The notes under the pieces were generated by a model that worked only from the letters and a program-made list of their open reading frames with translations, was not told the DNA's origin and ran no database searches. 64,000 nucleotides of DNA from Chromobotia macracanthus (Eukaryota > Chordata > Actinopteri > Cypriniformes > Botiidae), in NCBI GenBank assembly GCA_036877525.1, contig JAZGTH010000008.1:1020001-1084000 (forward strand). Reading direction: 5' to 3'. The translations under genes were made by a program, and so were the position numbers. This document shows, in pieces, positions 31,093 through 43,379 of the stretch. Numbering within the stretch: position 1 is the stretch's first letter; every line of letters begins with the position of its first letter.

Positions 31093-32439
31093 CGAATATA
31101 CTAGAATATTCCTACTTGATCTATCCGCTGCCTTTGACACCGTCAATCACCAAGTCCTTCTGTCCACCCTCGCGTCACTGGGCATCACAGGTACTCCACT
31201 TCATTGGTTTGAAACCTACCTTACTGGTAGGTCTTTCAGGATTTCCTGGAGAGGGGAAGTATCCAAAGTTCATCAGCTGATCACTGGGGTTCCCCAGGGT
31301 TCTGTTCTTGGACCCCTCCTCTTCTCCATATACACAACATCACTTTGCCCCATCATACATGCACACGGGTTCTCTTACCATTGCTATGCTGACGACACGC
31401 AGCTCTTCCTTTCATTCCTTCCAGATGATCCCACGGTAGCTGCACGTATGTCAAGCTGTCTGGCGGACATCTCGGCATGGATGAAAGAACACCATCTGCA
31501 GCTCAACTTGACAAAGACTGAGCTTCTTGTCTTCCCTGCCAATCCAACCCTACATCACGATTTCACCATCCAATTAGGTACATCTTCAATTACCCCATCA
31601 AATTCGGCCAGAAATCTTGGAGTAATCTTTTATGACCAACTGACTTTCAAAGAACACATTGCTAAGACGGCTCGGTCATGCAGATTTGCATTACATAACA
31701 TCAGGAAAATCAGGCCTTTTCTAACAGAATATGCAACACAACTTCTCGTCCAGGCTCTGGTCATTTTAGGCTTGATTACTGCAATGCTCTTCTGGCAGGA
31801 CTGCCATCATGCACAATCAAGCCTCTACAAATGATTCAGAACGCTGCAGCGCGTCTCGTCTTCAAGGAGCCCAAAAGAGCCCATGTCACCCCTCTCCTCA
31901 TCTCTCTGTATTGGCTACCGCTCACTGCTCGCATCAGGTTCAAGGTCTTGACGCTTGCTTACAGATCTATCACTAGGTTAGCACCCTCCTACTTTCACTC
32001 ATTCTTACGAGTCTATGCTCCCACCAGAAGCCTGCGATCACAGAACGAATGAAGGCTTGTGGCACCATCACAGAGAGGTACAAAATCACTCTCCAGATCA
32101 TTTTCGTTCACTACTCCATGCTGGTGGAATGATCTTCCTGCCTTCATCCGTAATGCAGAATCCCTGGCAATATTCAAGACAGCTGAAAACACATCTCTTT
32201 CGTGAGCACTTAACCTCATCATAAAAAAAAATCCTTTCCCTTCATTTCCTATCCCTCTTCCCTTTAAATCTCTCCCTTGTTGTAGCATATGATACTCTGA
32301 GCAATGTCTAAAACTTGTATTGTGAGCACTTATTGTGTCTAGTTGCCTCTTCAGGTTGACTCGCTTGTTGTATTCCGCACTTGTAAGTCGCTTTGGATAA
32401 AAGCGTCTGCTAAATGAATAAATGTAAATGTAAAAATTT
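31093..32439 (+). mobile_element. L2/CR1-clade LINE, 5'-truncated, in pparg intron 1
   Basis: RT motifs are in order: LSAAFDTVNHQVLLSTLAS, TGVPQGSVLGPLLF, HCYADDTQLFLSF (active-site YADD), MKEHHLQLNLTKTELLVFP, then the thumb/C-terminal QNAAARLVF and LYWLPLTARIRFKVL. The 3' UTR ends GTCGCTTTGGATAAAAGCGT, CTGCTAAATGAATAAATG and an AAATGTAAATGTAAA tail. Frameshifts at about 31140-31450 and 31770 and a TGA near 32050 inactivate it. Nearly identical to the copy at 39202-42700. Confidence 0.9.
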
Positions 32440-33039
32440 GTGCCACTTTGGCACAGACAAGGTGTTCACTAACTACCCCCAATTTAGTGTTGTTCAATTT
32501 CAGGCTTGTTGCAACCAACTTTTTGTTAAAAAATCCTCAGTTGTGTGCTGTCATTACTATTATTTTACACCTCCTGATCGAGTCTGAGCCTTCCTGATCC
32601 CAAATCATAAATATCAAACAAGCTTGATATTTACAGCTTTAATTGGGCTGCCTTGATGTAATACCTGTAAGAGCCAAAGACAGCAAGCAAGCTTTATTAA
32701 CCAAATGTTGCATGCTTTAATAGCTAAAACAGCTGAAACAAACATGTCACAAAAGTGGAGTATTGAGAAAAAAGATTGACATGTACAACTATGGCAACAG
32801 TATGAATGCCTTTATAATGTGTTGTGCAATAAAAACATTGTACCTGTGGATGTTTGGAGGATTATAATGTTAAAAATGAACAGAAACTGTCTTGGTTTTC
32901 CAGGGATTTAAAATCAGTTCATATTTGAAATTTGTGTAGTGTGTCCCAGGCCTAATTAAGCTTATAATAAATGTGCCTTTATCACAAATCTTAATGCTAT
33001 TTTATTTGTCTGCTTTTAGGTGGTAATAAAACATTTTCT
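32440..33039 (-). other. pparg intron 1, unassigned stretch
   Basis: AT-rich, nothing recognised. Confidence 0.4.
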
Positions 33040-33960
33040 GCCTATTAAGCATCGTATAAAGTTCAAAATTCTACTAATTACCTACAAGGCCGTAAATGGT
33101 TTATCTCCTCAGTACGTGAGCGAGCTTCTGTCTCATTACAGTCCTTTACATTCACTGTGATCTCAAAATTCCAGCCAGCTGATATTACCAACAATTTCAA
33201 AATCAAGCACGGGTGGTAGATCCTTTTAATACTTAGGGCCAAAACTCTGAAACAGTCTTTCATTTCACCAAGGTTGTGTAGTCAGCAGGATCCTGATCTG
33301 ATCCAGACCAGATGGTAGGGAAGATGGGATGGGATGACCTTTGAGACAGATCAACCCAGCTCCAGTTTTACCTGACACTTGCTCCAGTTTCGTTCAGAGC
33401 ATCTTACTTTCTCATGCCAATTTAAGATTATTACAGCCTAGTGGGGAGATGGGACATTTAACAATTGTAAATTGATAATATTGCTTCTAGTGTTATGATC
33501 AAATTACAGTCCTAAAGACTATTTCACTATTTATGATTTTGTCCCCCATTCTCTTTTATTGTGTAACGTTAAGGTATTTTATGGTATTATTGTTAATCCC
33601 ATATACCCTTGTCCCATAAAATGCATCTTTCTATGCGCCATCTCCATGTGAGATGGAATGACATATCATGCTTAATATGATATATATCATCTATCATGTT
33701 AATTGACTAAATATTGCATAGTCTCATACCAGGGTAGTAAACCAACTAAAAACCTAGTAACCCTAATTAGTTTTATTAATATACCATCTCATAGTATATA
33801 TCTCATGATGAACAATACAAAATTGCAATAATACTATGTATTCTGTTTCCTGTGTTGTACATTTGACAATTTTTCTGTTTTCTGTATTTTCATGATATGT
33901 AAAGCTGCTTTGAAGCAATGCAACCTTGTTAAAGGCACTATATAAATAAAACTAAACTGA
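33040..33960 (+). mobile_element. L2-type LINE 3' end
   Basis: Reads IKFKILLITYKAVNGLSPQY, VSELLSHYSPL and STGGRSF in broken frames. It continues through a 3' UTR (CCAGACCAGATGGTAGGGAA) to the tail GTAAAGCTGCTTTGAAGCAA, TATATAAATAAAACTAAAC. A different subfamily from the 31093 copy. Confidence 0.75.
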
Positions 33961-34019
33961 ATATCTTCCTTAATATGATACCTATAATCTATCATGTTAA
34001 TTGGCTAAATGTTACATAG

Positions 34020-34370
34020 TTGCATACCATTTTAGTAGACTGTCTGGATATTTTACCTTCTCAAACCACTGAGATAGATATGAACCTTTGCATGCAATTA
34101 AGTATTTCTGATACACATCCATTTCTTCAGATTCTTCAAATGTGTTGTAGTTATCATCAGTTCAGTCAACTTTATACTAATTAGTTTTACTAATAATCTT
34201 ATAATTAACAATAAAATTTGCAATAATATCATGTATTTTGTATTTTATGTGTTATACGTATTTCCTAATTGTTCCGTTTTCTGGGTTTTTCTTTTCATTA
34301 TATGTAAAGCTGCTTTGAAACAATGCAACATTGCAAAAAAAGTGATATATAAATAAATATGAGTTGAACA
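34020..34370 (+). repeat. L2-type LINE 3' UTR fragment
   Basis: Ends with GTAAAGCTGCTTTGAAACAA then GATATATAAATAAATATGAG, homologous to the tail at 33895-33958. The two tails lie head to tail about 400 bp apart. Confidence 0.6.
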
Positions 34371-34689
34371 TATTTTTAAAAGGGGTGCCAATATAGTGAC
34401 ACTAGGGATTTGATTTTGGGAGACTAATCACTATGCTTTTTATTTAAAACACCAATGAAAATTAGCCTAAGAAATAAGTGGCAATAGGAATTATCAAATG
34501 ATATTTGGATGCCAATCTCTGATAACGTGCATCACTTATTCAGATTTGTTCTTTGGAGCCGATCTATGTTTTGTTTTACTCCTTTTGACTGTAGATGCAG
34601 TACCTTTCAGCAGTCTCTCTCTGGCGGCACAGATAAGTGCAAAGAGTTCCCCTGAGTATGTCCTCTAAAATGTCTTCTAAAATAGTGAA

Positions 34690-35480
34690 TTTCTATAGGT
34701 ATCATCATGTCTTTCCATGAATGTGTTTCTGATTGCGGTTGGTACCTCTCTCCCTCGGACAGCTTGTGCTTGCCAAAGCATCATTCTGGCTCATCAGAAC
34801 GATTTGGCGCGGCTTTGCGATTCAGTCTCCAGGCGCCTGCCCAGGTTCTGTTGTGTTCTGCCCAGGTTCTGTTGCATAGTAGTCCTGCATGACGGTCACA
34901 CAGAAACACACTCTAACATGTGTGCAGCCTCTAGATTGGTTTGAGGCTATAGACCTTAGAGATGCACTACTTTCATGTCTCGGGTTTCTTTGGTTTGCTT
35001 TCAAGGGTCGAGCATTTCAGTACAAGGTCCTCCCCTTCGGTCTGTCCTAGTCTTCCTAGTAATCCTATCTGTCCTAGTAATCTTCACCAAAGTCGCGGAG
35101 GCTGCTCTCTCCTCCCCTTTAAGGGAGAAGGGCATACACATTCTCAACTACCTCGACGACTGGCTCATATTGGCCCACTCTCGAGGACAGTTGTGTGCGT
35201 ACAGGGACGTGGTTCTCGCCAGTATTGGCATATCAACTGCCTGGATAGCAGTTTGCCCTGTGGAGGCTGAGGCCGGTGATCCAGGGCAAGCATTTGTTGA
35301 TCCAGATGGACAACACAGTGACAGTAGTGTATATAAACCAAGGCAGTATTTTCTCTCGCCGCATGTCTCAGGTCGTCCATCACCTCCTCCTATGGAGCAT
35401 CAGAGGCTGAAGTTATCTGTGAGCCACTCATATCTGGGGCAACCTCATATGCGTAGCAGATGCGCTTTTGTGACAGGTAG
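34690..35480 (+). mobile_element. DIRS-type retrotransposon fragment, RT to RNase H
   Basis: Reads EAIDLRDALLSCLGFLWFAF then YKVLPFGLS (about 34945-35047), FTKVAEAALS, ILNYLDDWLILAHSR (35140-35184, the RT active site LDDW), and in another frame MDNTVTVVYIN (about 35308) and SRRMSQVVHHLLLWS, the RNase H part. Stops cluster at 35048-35090. Orientation is opposite to the 9350 copy. Confidence 0.82.
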
Positions 35481-35714
35481 GTGTCACTCCCCTTAGGTAG
35501 GCTGTGGTCTCCCCTCAAGGAGTTTACTATTCCAGTGCATTTGACCAACAGATTTTCTGCTATGACCTTGCAGAAGCTTTATAATGCCTTTATAATGTTA
35601 AAAGTTATGGATTCTGGGACAACTTGCTCAGGCACAAGTTGCATTTATCTTGTGATCATTGCCGTAACATTTTGATGATAAATGGATAAAGTGTGTAATA
35701 ATATGTTTGTGTGC

Positions 35715-35810
35715 TTAATTTGTAAGAGCATTGCATTAGCAGGGCAATGGTTGTGAGTTTGATTCACAGATATCGTTTAATATGTGTCTGCCAAATGTAT
35801 AAATAAAAAG
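35715..35810 (+). mobile_element. Short tRNA-derived SINE fragment
   Basis: GCATTGCATTAGCAGGGCAA followed by GGTTGTGAGTTTGATTCAC (B-box-like) and the tail TGTCTGCCAAATGTATAAAT. The pattern is that of tail-sharing SINEs mobilised by L2-type LINEs. Confidence 0.5.
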
Positions 35811-35831
35811 TAATAAGATTTAATCCCTCAC

Positions 35832-36226
35832 CCCATTCCCAATAAATGATTCTTATATACTTCGTGCATACTTTGGGGTTCTTGTGATCTGCAGTTGCTC
35901 TCTACGGCAGAGTAGTTGCTCTCTTGCCTTCTGCAGTTTCCTTCATGCGCTTTGTAGCTGCTTTCGTGAGCCCTGTAGATAATCTCCTGTGTTCTGTAGC
36001 GCTCCTGGGTTCTGTAGCTGTATATGTGTGTCAGGTCTATCATATGCAGCATCTCACTCTGAGATGGCTCAGGCAGGCTCAGCTCATATTCAGTGCTGGA
36101 AATGGTGGTATAGTCCAGCGTGGAGAAAGGTTTCATGTCCAGTGAGTGTGAACTCATGTTCATCCAGTTCTAAAGCACTCAGACCAAATCCCACAGGCCA
36201 GGCAAACATCTGTGTATCCACCATAT
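35832..36226 (-). CDS. pparg: pparg exon 1, A/B domain (frameshifted)
   Basis: Acceptor CTTTCTTTGGCAG at the right edge, then ATG at 36224. MVDTQMFAWPVGFGLSALEL matches the PPAR-gamma1 start (MVDTE...FWP). The homology then continues in the next frame as SSHSLDMKPFSTLDYTTISS, so one extra base lies at about 36158-36166 (GATGAACATG). Downstream are six to seven copies of a degenerate heptad (YRTQE-xx, YKAHE-xx, CRSQE-xx). The donor is GGG/GTGAGG at 35832/35831. Measured from the ATG the exon is 393 bases, where one base over a multiple of three is needed for exon 2. Confidence 0.78.
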
Positions 36227-39200
36227 CTGCCAAAGAAAGACACAACAACAGAATGAGGCCAAAGACAATTCTGTGTTCTAGTGATAACATCAGCTACAAT
36301 AGAATTTTCCAGATCACTCTCAGCCTGCTTTTTATTTTTTTAGAAATGCCTTACAGAATTACTATGATTATGTAAGACACAGTTTCTGCCACAATTACCA
36401 TGTAAATTACCATGGTAACCTGACTTACAGATCAATCCGTCACAGGAATATATTTCTGACTGATTTAAAAGATCTGAAAAGCTCTCTAGAAAGTTAAAAT
36501 TCAAATCAAATAAAAATTGTGAACTGTGTTTGTGTACAGTATTTGTGTTTTAGGTGTGCTACTACTGTTTGCTTTAATGTTTTAGGACTTGTGCTGTTTG
36601 ATCTGTCTTAGATTGTTATGATTATGCTTCAAACACTGTATTAATGAATGAAAGAGAAAAAATGAGTGATAAATCTGGTACATTTATATCACAGTGTGAT
36701 GTTAACTAACATATATTGTTGATATTTTATGATTAACAAATACATAAATACATACATACGTACAAAATAAACATACAGATTTATGCAAGGGATATTAACA
36801 TGTACAACTAACAAGCCTTTGTAACAGGCCTACAAATAAATAACAGCATCCAACAAATTATGTATCAACACTTCAGGTATCACCTCAACATGAAGACGTG
36901 TTCTGCCATAGATGACACTGTGTCACTTTGTGACTGAGTCTCAAAGTGTGAACATCCAACCAAATAAAAAAATTGTTAGACTGGGCTTAGACACTGGGCT
37001 GCTAAAAGGACCTATGAAAAGGACCTAAAAAAGGCAGAGAGTTTACTGTCAGCTTTCACTTTGACTTCTGCTTTGTGATTTACAACATTCTCTAGTCATA
37101 TACTCTTATATTAACATATAGCTATTAGTATTAATATATAGTTATTAGTGCATTTTATTCACCCTGGCTATTATATTGTCCAGTAAAACACATTAAAGTT
37201 AAAGCTAATCAAACCAGCTCATTGCATTTAAATGTTTTTTAAAGAACATCATAGTTTAACCGTGGATACTAAAAATGTTTTATCTTCCATTCTGACACCA
37301 GCAGAAAAATATGCATTCAACTTGAAATGTTAAAACTCAAAATGAAAGCACATTTTCCCTACTACACTATTTCTTTTGTTCACAAAAATGTGCTTCATCT
37401 TCTATGATATAATGGCAAACACTGTTTGCAAAATGTGGTATTCAAATGACATTTTACTATATTCCCTTTAAGTATCAGTTGTGTTTTGCTCATCTTTATT
37501 TTATTTCACCATTTCAAAAAGGCCACGTCGTTTTTTGCATAAAGCTATAACCAGGCAAAAGTAAGACACACACACATCTGGAACTCTCTATATTCTACAA
37601 GAATAGCCTATCCTTTGTAGATTGGGAGTTATATTACAATGCATAGTACAGTACCTGACAGTGAAGGAGATGGTCCTGAGAACCTTTTTATGCAAAGGGA
37701 GTAATTCCATGTGACCTGCATTTATAACATCATTAAGAAAGCTGCCAAATGATTTTTATTTATGAATTTTGAAGGTGCTGCTCTTCAGTACAGCATTCAA
37801 AATATGGCAGGCATGCTAAATATAAAAAACACATCCAAAGTGCAACCACCACAGACAGAAGATTGTAGTTAATAATATACTGAAGTCTAGCTTGGTTGAC
37901 CTCACAGACAGTTGATTGCATCAGCTACCATGTACACAGATTGCACACAGACAACACAGATTGACCATGTACACAGACAACATTTCAGATTATCAAGTGT
38001 AATTTTGTGCACTTCTTGATTCTTTGTATTATTCAGCACTGTTCAATGTTCTAGTAAATTCAACATGCAATTCTTTCTTAAAGAATACAGCATATGGGCT
38101 TCGACAACACAAGTTTTTATGCATCAAAAGCATCAGTTTACATAGATTAACTTCTCACCCAAAAATCTTTCAAAAACTCTAGTATCAGCTTTAATTCAAG
38201 AAATGTCAAGGGATGGAGAAAAAGGCATTCTATTTCTTGAGAAAATGTACAGGTGTGAAACTCACATGGCACTGTAAAATATGCCAGTGACAGTGGAACA
38301 CTTGAAATGATTCCCAATGGTTTTCTAAAATAGGTTCCACAAAATCTTCATATAATAAATGTCTGAATTTATTCCCAAAAACAAAATGCCAATGACTCAA
38401 CAATACCAACTGTCTTTTGTCAATAGGGAGAGCTGCCTTTCTCAATACAGAGAGCTACAGAACTGTCTATTCTTAATAAAGATAAAGTTTCCATTCACAA
38501 CATGCCTTTCTTGAAACATGGTAAACATTTTGCTAAAGGACGCTTGCGCTAGCTGGACAAATAATATTGTAGAAATTTCATTGAGTGAGACAAATTTCAT
38601 CTACTCTGACTCAAGTGGTTGAAAACCTACAGATATTTCAGTCATCATAAGCTCATCAAAATATTATGTCAAACTGAAAAACATTTTAGGATTATATTCT
38701 TTATGCCACTGTTGATTTCTAATCATGAACATAATTCATATGTTATGCTCTGAATATATCTGAGGCTTATCACCAGCCAAAGTTTGTACCTTCTTGTTAC
38801 ATAATTTTATTAAACTCAAGGGGACACTGGGCCTTAACTCATCCTGTGGCTCATTAGAGGAAAATGTTTACACCAATATGACATGTGAGAACAAAACATA
38901 ACAAAACATGACAAATTGTCAGGGTTTATGCCCTGTATCTTAACAAAAGTCAGCAAATACCACATGGGCATATTTTCAACACTGCCTCCACCAATCAAGG
39001 CTGATCTTGCAGTGAATGTGGAATTTGGAACAGAACTCAGTGTTTAACGCTGTGTCTAAGCACTGGAAACAAATCTATAAAGACAGTCTGCATGCTTTCA
39101 ATGTGGAACTAGGCACAGCAAAACAGACATTCTTCTTAAACATTATCAACTGCAACATAAACAACCCTCACACTCTGTTTGCTACTTGAGACAAACAAAT
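36227..39200. other. Upstream of pparg coding exons, no feature recognised
   Basis: AT-rich. The 5' UTR, upstream exons and promoter of pparg should lie here or further right, but no GC-rich promoter-like block or convincing exon was seen. No transposon was identified either. Confidence 0.4.
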
Positions 39201-39201
39201 T

Positions 39202-42200
39202 TTACATTTACATTTACATTTATTCATTTAGCAGATGCTTTTATCCAAAGCGACTTACAAGTGCAGAATACAACAAGCGAGTCAACCTGAAGAGGCAACT
39301 AGACACAATAAGTGCTCATAATACAAGTTTCAGACATTGCTCAGAGTATCATATGCTACAGCAAGGGAGAGATTTAAAGGGAAGAGGGATAGGAAATGAA
39401 GGGAAAGGATTTTTTTTATGATGAGGTTAAGTGCTCACAAAAGAGATGTGTTTTCAGCTGTCTTTTGAATATTGCCAGGGATTCTGCATTACGGATGAAG
39501 GCAGGAAGATCATTCCACCAGCATGGAGTAGTGAACGAAAATGATCTGGAGAGTGATTTTGTGCCTCTCTGTGATGGTGCCACAAGCCTTTGTTCCTTCT
39601 GTGATTGCAGGCTTCTGGTAGGAGTATAGACTCGTAAGAATGAGTGAAAGTAGGAGGGTGCTGACCTAGTGATAGATCTGTAAGCAAGCGTCAAGACCTT
39701 GAACCTGATGCGAGCAGTGAGCGGTAGCCAATACAGAGAGATGAGGAGAGGGCTCATTGAAGACGAGATGCGCTGCAGCGTTCTAAATCATTTGTAGAGG
39801 CTTGATTGTGCATGATGGCAGTCCTGCCAGAAGAGCATTGCAGTAATCAAGCCTAGAAATGACCAGAGCCTGGACGAGAAGTTGTGTTGCATATTCTGTT
39901 AGAAAAGGCCTGATTTTACTGATGTTATGTAATGCAAATCTGCATGACCGAGCCGTCTTAGCAATGTGTTCTTTGAAGGTCAGTTGATCATCAAAGATTA
40001 CTCCAAGATTTCTGGCTGAATTTGATGGGGTAATTGAAGATGTACCTAATTGGATGGTGAAATCGTGATGTAGGGTTGGATTGGCAGGGAAGACAAGAAG
40101 CTCAGTCTTTGTCAAGTTGAGCTGCAGATGGTGTTCTTTTATCCATGCCGAGATGTCCGCCAGACAGCTTGACATACGTGCAGCTACCGTGGGATCATCT
40201 GGAAGGAATAAAAGGAAGGACTGCGTGTCATCAGCATAGCAATGGTAAGAGAACCCATGTGCATGTATGATGGGTATAGTGATGTAGTGTATATGGAGAA
40301 GAGGAGGGGTCCAAGAACAGAACCCTGGGGAGCCCCAGTGATCAGCTGATGAACTTTGGATACTTCCCCTCTCCAGGAAACCCTGAAAGACCTACCAGTA
40401 AGGTAGGTTTCAAACCAATGAAGTGGAGTACCTGTGATGCCCAGTGACGCGAGGGTGAACAGAAGGATCTGGTGATTGACTGTGTTAAAGGCAGCGGATA
40501 GATCAAGTAGGATGGGGACTGATGATTTTGAGTTAGCCTTTGCAATCCGTAGGGACTCAGTGACCGACAGTAGAGCCGTCTCTGTGAGTGGCCGCTCTTG
40601 AAACCGGATTGGTGGGTGTCCAATTGGTTGTTCTGAGTAAGGAAAGAAGACACCTGATTGAAAACAACTCGCTCAAGAGTTTTTGCTATGAATGGTAGGA
40701 GAGAGACAGGTCTGTAACTGTCTACAAGTGAAGTGTCTAATGTGGGTTTTTTAAGCAGTGGGGTTACCCGAGCCTGCTTGAATGCAGTAGGGAAGATGCC
40801 AGTGTGGAGAGATGTGTTGATGATGTGAATAAGTGCTGGTGCAAGTGCAGGAGCGATGGATTGTAAGAGGTGTGAGGGGATGGGATCTAGAGGGCAGGTG
40901 GTGGGGTGACTGTTGAGGAGAAGTTTGGAAACTTCTGTCTCAGTAAAAGGAGAGAAGGAAGACAGTGTGTGGCCTGTGTATGTGGTTGGTCTGGGTTCCT
41001 GTGAGTGTGGAGCTGAGAACTGGATGCTGATGTTGGATGTTTTGTCAGTGAAGGACTGACAAAGCGTGTGTTTGAGGCGTTGTTGATTTTATTGTGGAAA
41101 TATGTGGATTTGGCAGCATGGACTTTACCAGAAAAGGATGAGAGCAGAGATTGATAGTTGTCTAGATCAGATGGGTCTTTGGATTTGTGCCATTTTCTCT
41201 CTGCAGCCCTTAGTTTGGTCCAGTGTTCACGAAGAGCATCAGATAACCAGGGATTAGAGGGAGTAGCAAGTGCAGGCCTGGATGACAGAGGACAGAGCTT
41301 GTCTAGAGAGGAAGTTAAGGTGGAACATAAGGTGCCTGTTGCTGTATTCACATCCAGAGATGAGAATTGTGAGGGAGAGGGAGGGGCAGTAGATACAGCA
41401 GAGGAAAGATGAGAAGAAGAAAGAGGTTTCTTCTGAAGGTGACGGGTGAAATGTTCGGAGGTGCACAAATAGGGAGTTGCAGATTAAAAGTAATGAAGAA
41501 ATGATCCAAAACATGCAGAGGTTTTACCAAAATGTTACCTGTGATACAGTTACGTGTGTAAATTAGGTCAAGTTGGTTGCCAGATTTGTGGGTGCTAGCG
41601 GTGGTGAGTCGATTGAAATTGAATGAGGCTAGGAGAGAGAGGAAGTCAGAAGCATAAGGCTTTTCTAGATGGATGTTAAAATCACCAAAAAGTACAAGTG
41701 GACAGCCATCGTCTGGGAATGAAGAAAGCAACATGTCTAGTTCCTCTACAAAGGTACCCAGTTGGCCTGGTGGGCGGTAAATGACTACGATGTGAATTTT
41801 GACAGGAGTGATTGCATGGAATTCAAATGAATTCCAATTGTTGGAAATGAGTAGACCTGTGCCCCCACCCCTCCCAGACTGGTGAGGGGTATGAGAGAAA
41901 GTGAAGTTATTAGAGAGAGCAGCGGGAGTTGCCGAGTCTTCTGGACGAATCCAGGTTTCAGTCAAGCCCAAGATATTGAGATTAGAATTAGTAGCAAAGG
42001 CTGGAATGAAGTCAGCTTTGTTAACAGCTGACTGACAATTCCATAGACCCACAGAAACAGAGAGAGGAGTGTTAGAAGAGGAGCGTATAGGATGCAGGTT
42101 AGAAGCATTGCGCTGCCTTCTAAGCGCGAAAGTCGAGCGTTGCCGAGAGACAACAGGAATGTATTGAAAGCACATATCGATTAAGTAGGAGAAGAGATGT

Positions 42201-42700
42201 GAGAAGAAGGCAAAGGAAGATGCTTAAGTGTCCTACCGGTGTCCTTGCTCGGTGGAGTCACGCAGGTAGAGTCACAGGTCTTTACCCGAGTCGGTCTTCA
42301 CACAAGGAGGCTGAACGCTTCTGCTGACGCTTCCGCGACAGTGCGCAAACACGCAATAAATACATACATCTCTTAGTACCGCGTGATTGAGTACAGCTAA
42401 GCCCGCCTTTCAATTTAGCACAGCAAAGCCTAAAGGCTACGAATGGCTCAAATCGAAACTAACGGCACAATAACAAAGCTCTTACGGGTGAAAATGAGCA
42501 AAAACTCGGCAAAACGCAGCTCTTATTTCAAATAGCGATGTGTACAATTCAAGTACTAATTACAGGCAACGTAATTAACTACAATAATGCACAGAGTCGA
42601 AATTAATCCTCCCTGGCGGTAAGCAATAAACTAAGCAACTTATCCAAACAAATATAAGCAAGACACTTACGTGCTCTTGTCGTCTCCCCTGTCAGCTCGC
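39202..42700 (-). mobile_element. Near full-length L2/CR1-clade LINE
   Basis: Minus strand. The apurinic endonuclease is at 42175-41348 (GLWNCQSAVNKADFIPAFAT, ILGLTETWI, IVVIYRPPGQ, LFGDFNIHL, and DHFFITFNL at the SDH position), then a linker and RT (40653-39783, with a YADD-region shift, ISAWIKEHHLQLNLTKTELL). The C-terminus is at 39757-39416. The 3' UTR and a (TGTAAA)n-type tail are at 39202-39410. ORF2 is broken by at least four frameshifts or stops (near 41350, 40880, 40340, 40180). The GC-richer 42180-42700 part is probably the 5' UTR. No ORF1 was found. Confidence 0.9.
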
Positions 42701-42860
42701 TATTCATGGTTGCTAAATGACAGTGCCTGCAGGTCCCCAACCCTCTTGATAGGGGTGAATGCGATCAGGAGCGCTGTCTTGAGAGACAGACGTGGACAGA
42801 CAGACAGGCTGATATAACGGCTTTCAGGTGTAGGGGGACAACCCCCGTTCCAACCCTTCC
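42700..42860 (-). mobile_element. DIRS tyrosine-recombinase fragment
   Basis: LSLKTALLIAFTPIKRVGDL then QAL (about 42785-42715) is the recombinase core with the first catalytic Arg in the K-R-V-x-D-L motif of DIRS elements. No other part of the element adjoins it; the LINE 5' end abuts it on the left. Confidence 0.7.
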
Positions 42861-43039
42861 TGCAGAAAGGAAAGCACAGAGCAGATCGGGCAATGTGGGG
42901 GTCTTCTCCACGGGAAGTCATCCTTTTATAGGCAAGAACACTGAAAAGGTTGTTTTCAATTAGCTGAACAAAAACTCGGTTGGCTACCTGGACAAGTTTC
43001 AACTTCGCAACCATCAGCATCACAGCACAGAGTGTTTAT

Positions 43040-43360
43040 AAAGATAATAAATGATATTCACTTAAATTCTGATTCAGACAAGATATCAATGCTGGTGTTA
43101 CTAAATCTCAGTGCTGCCTTTGACATGGTACATCACACCATGCTCCTACATAGACTGGAAAATTAGGTAGGGCTTTTTGAGTTGGTCCTTAAATGGTTCA
43201 GTTCACACATAAAAGGGAGGGGTTACTATGTGAAAATAGGTAACCATAAATCTGAGTGCGCATCCATGACATGTGGAGTCCCACAGGGCTTGATTCTTGC
43301 ACCGCTTCTGTTCAATCTGTATATACTCCCACTTGGCCAAATAATGAAAAAGAACCAAAT
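43040..43360 (+). mobile_element. L2-type LINE RT fragment
   Basis: Reads SMLVLLNLSAAFDMVHHTML, KWFSSHIKGR and TCGVPQGLILAPLLFNLYIL, followed by PLGQI. Only the RT palm entry remains, cut off before the YADD box by a copy of the 58-kb repeat family. Confidence 0.78.
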
Positions 43361-43379
43361 TGTTTTAACATGTTGATGT

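Larger units (their letters stand above)
25926..36226 (-). pseudogene. pparg: pparg (PPAR-gamma nuclear receptor) with several disabling lesions
   Basis: PPAR-gamma is a lipid-activated nuclear receptor that binds DNA with RXR and drives adipogenic and lipid-storage genes. Six coding exons are recognisable in the right order (35832-36226, 30819-30973, 29819-29957, 28334-28536, 27072-27529, 25926-26179), with sizes close to the human exons (139 for zinc finger 2, for example). LELQLKMNHPELFAKVLQKM and AVIILSGG identify gamma rather than alpha or delta. Lesions: a +1 shift in exon 1, an exon 1 length whose phase does not fit exon 2, no canonical donor at the end of the hinge exon, and a shift in the first LBD exon that leads to TGA. 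DNA-binding residues are also changed. Either this is a pseudogene or young degenerating copy, or the assembly has indel errors. Confidence 0.75.

Noticed and set aside
31448..32052. Independent reverse transcriptase gene inside pparg
   Set aside because: Flanked by a typical LINE 3' UTR and tail and broken by stops, so it is a truncated L2-type LINE.
35828..36290. Novel secreted or repeat protein at 35.8-36.3 kb
   Set aside because: Both ORFs are the two frame pieces of the pparg A/B exon, recognised from the MVDT start and the SLDMKPFSTLDY segment.
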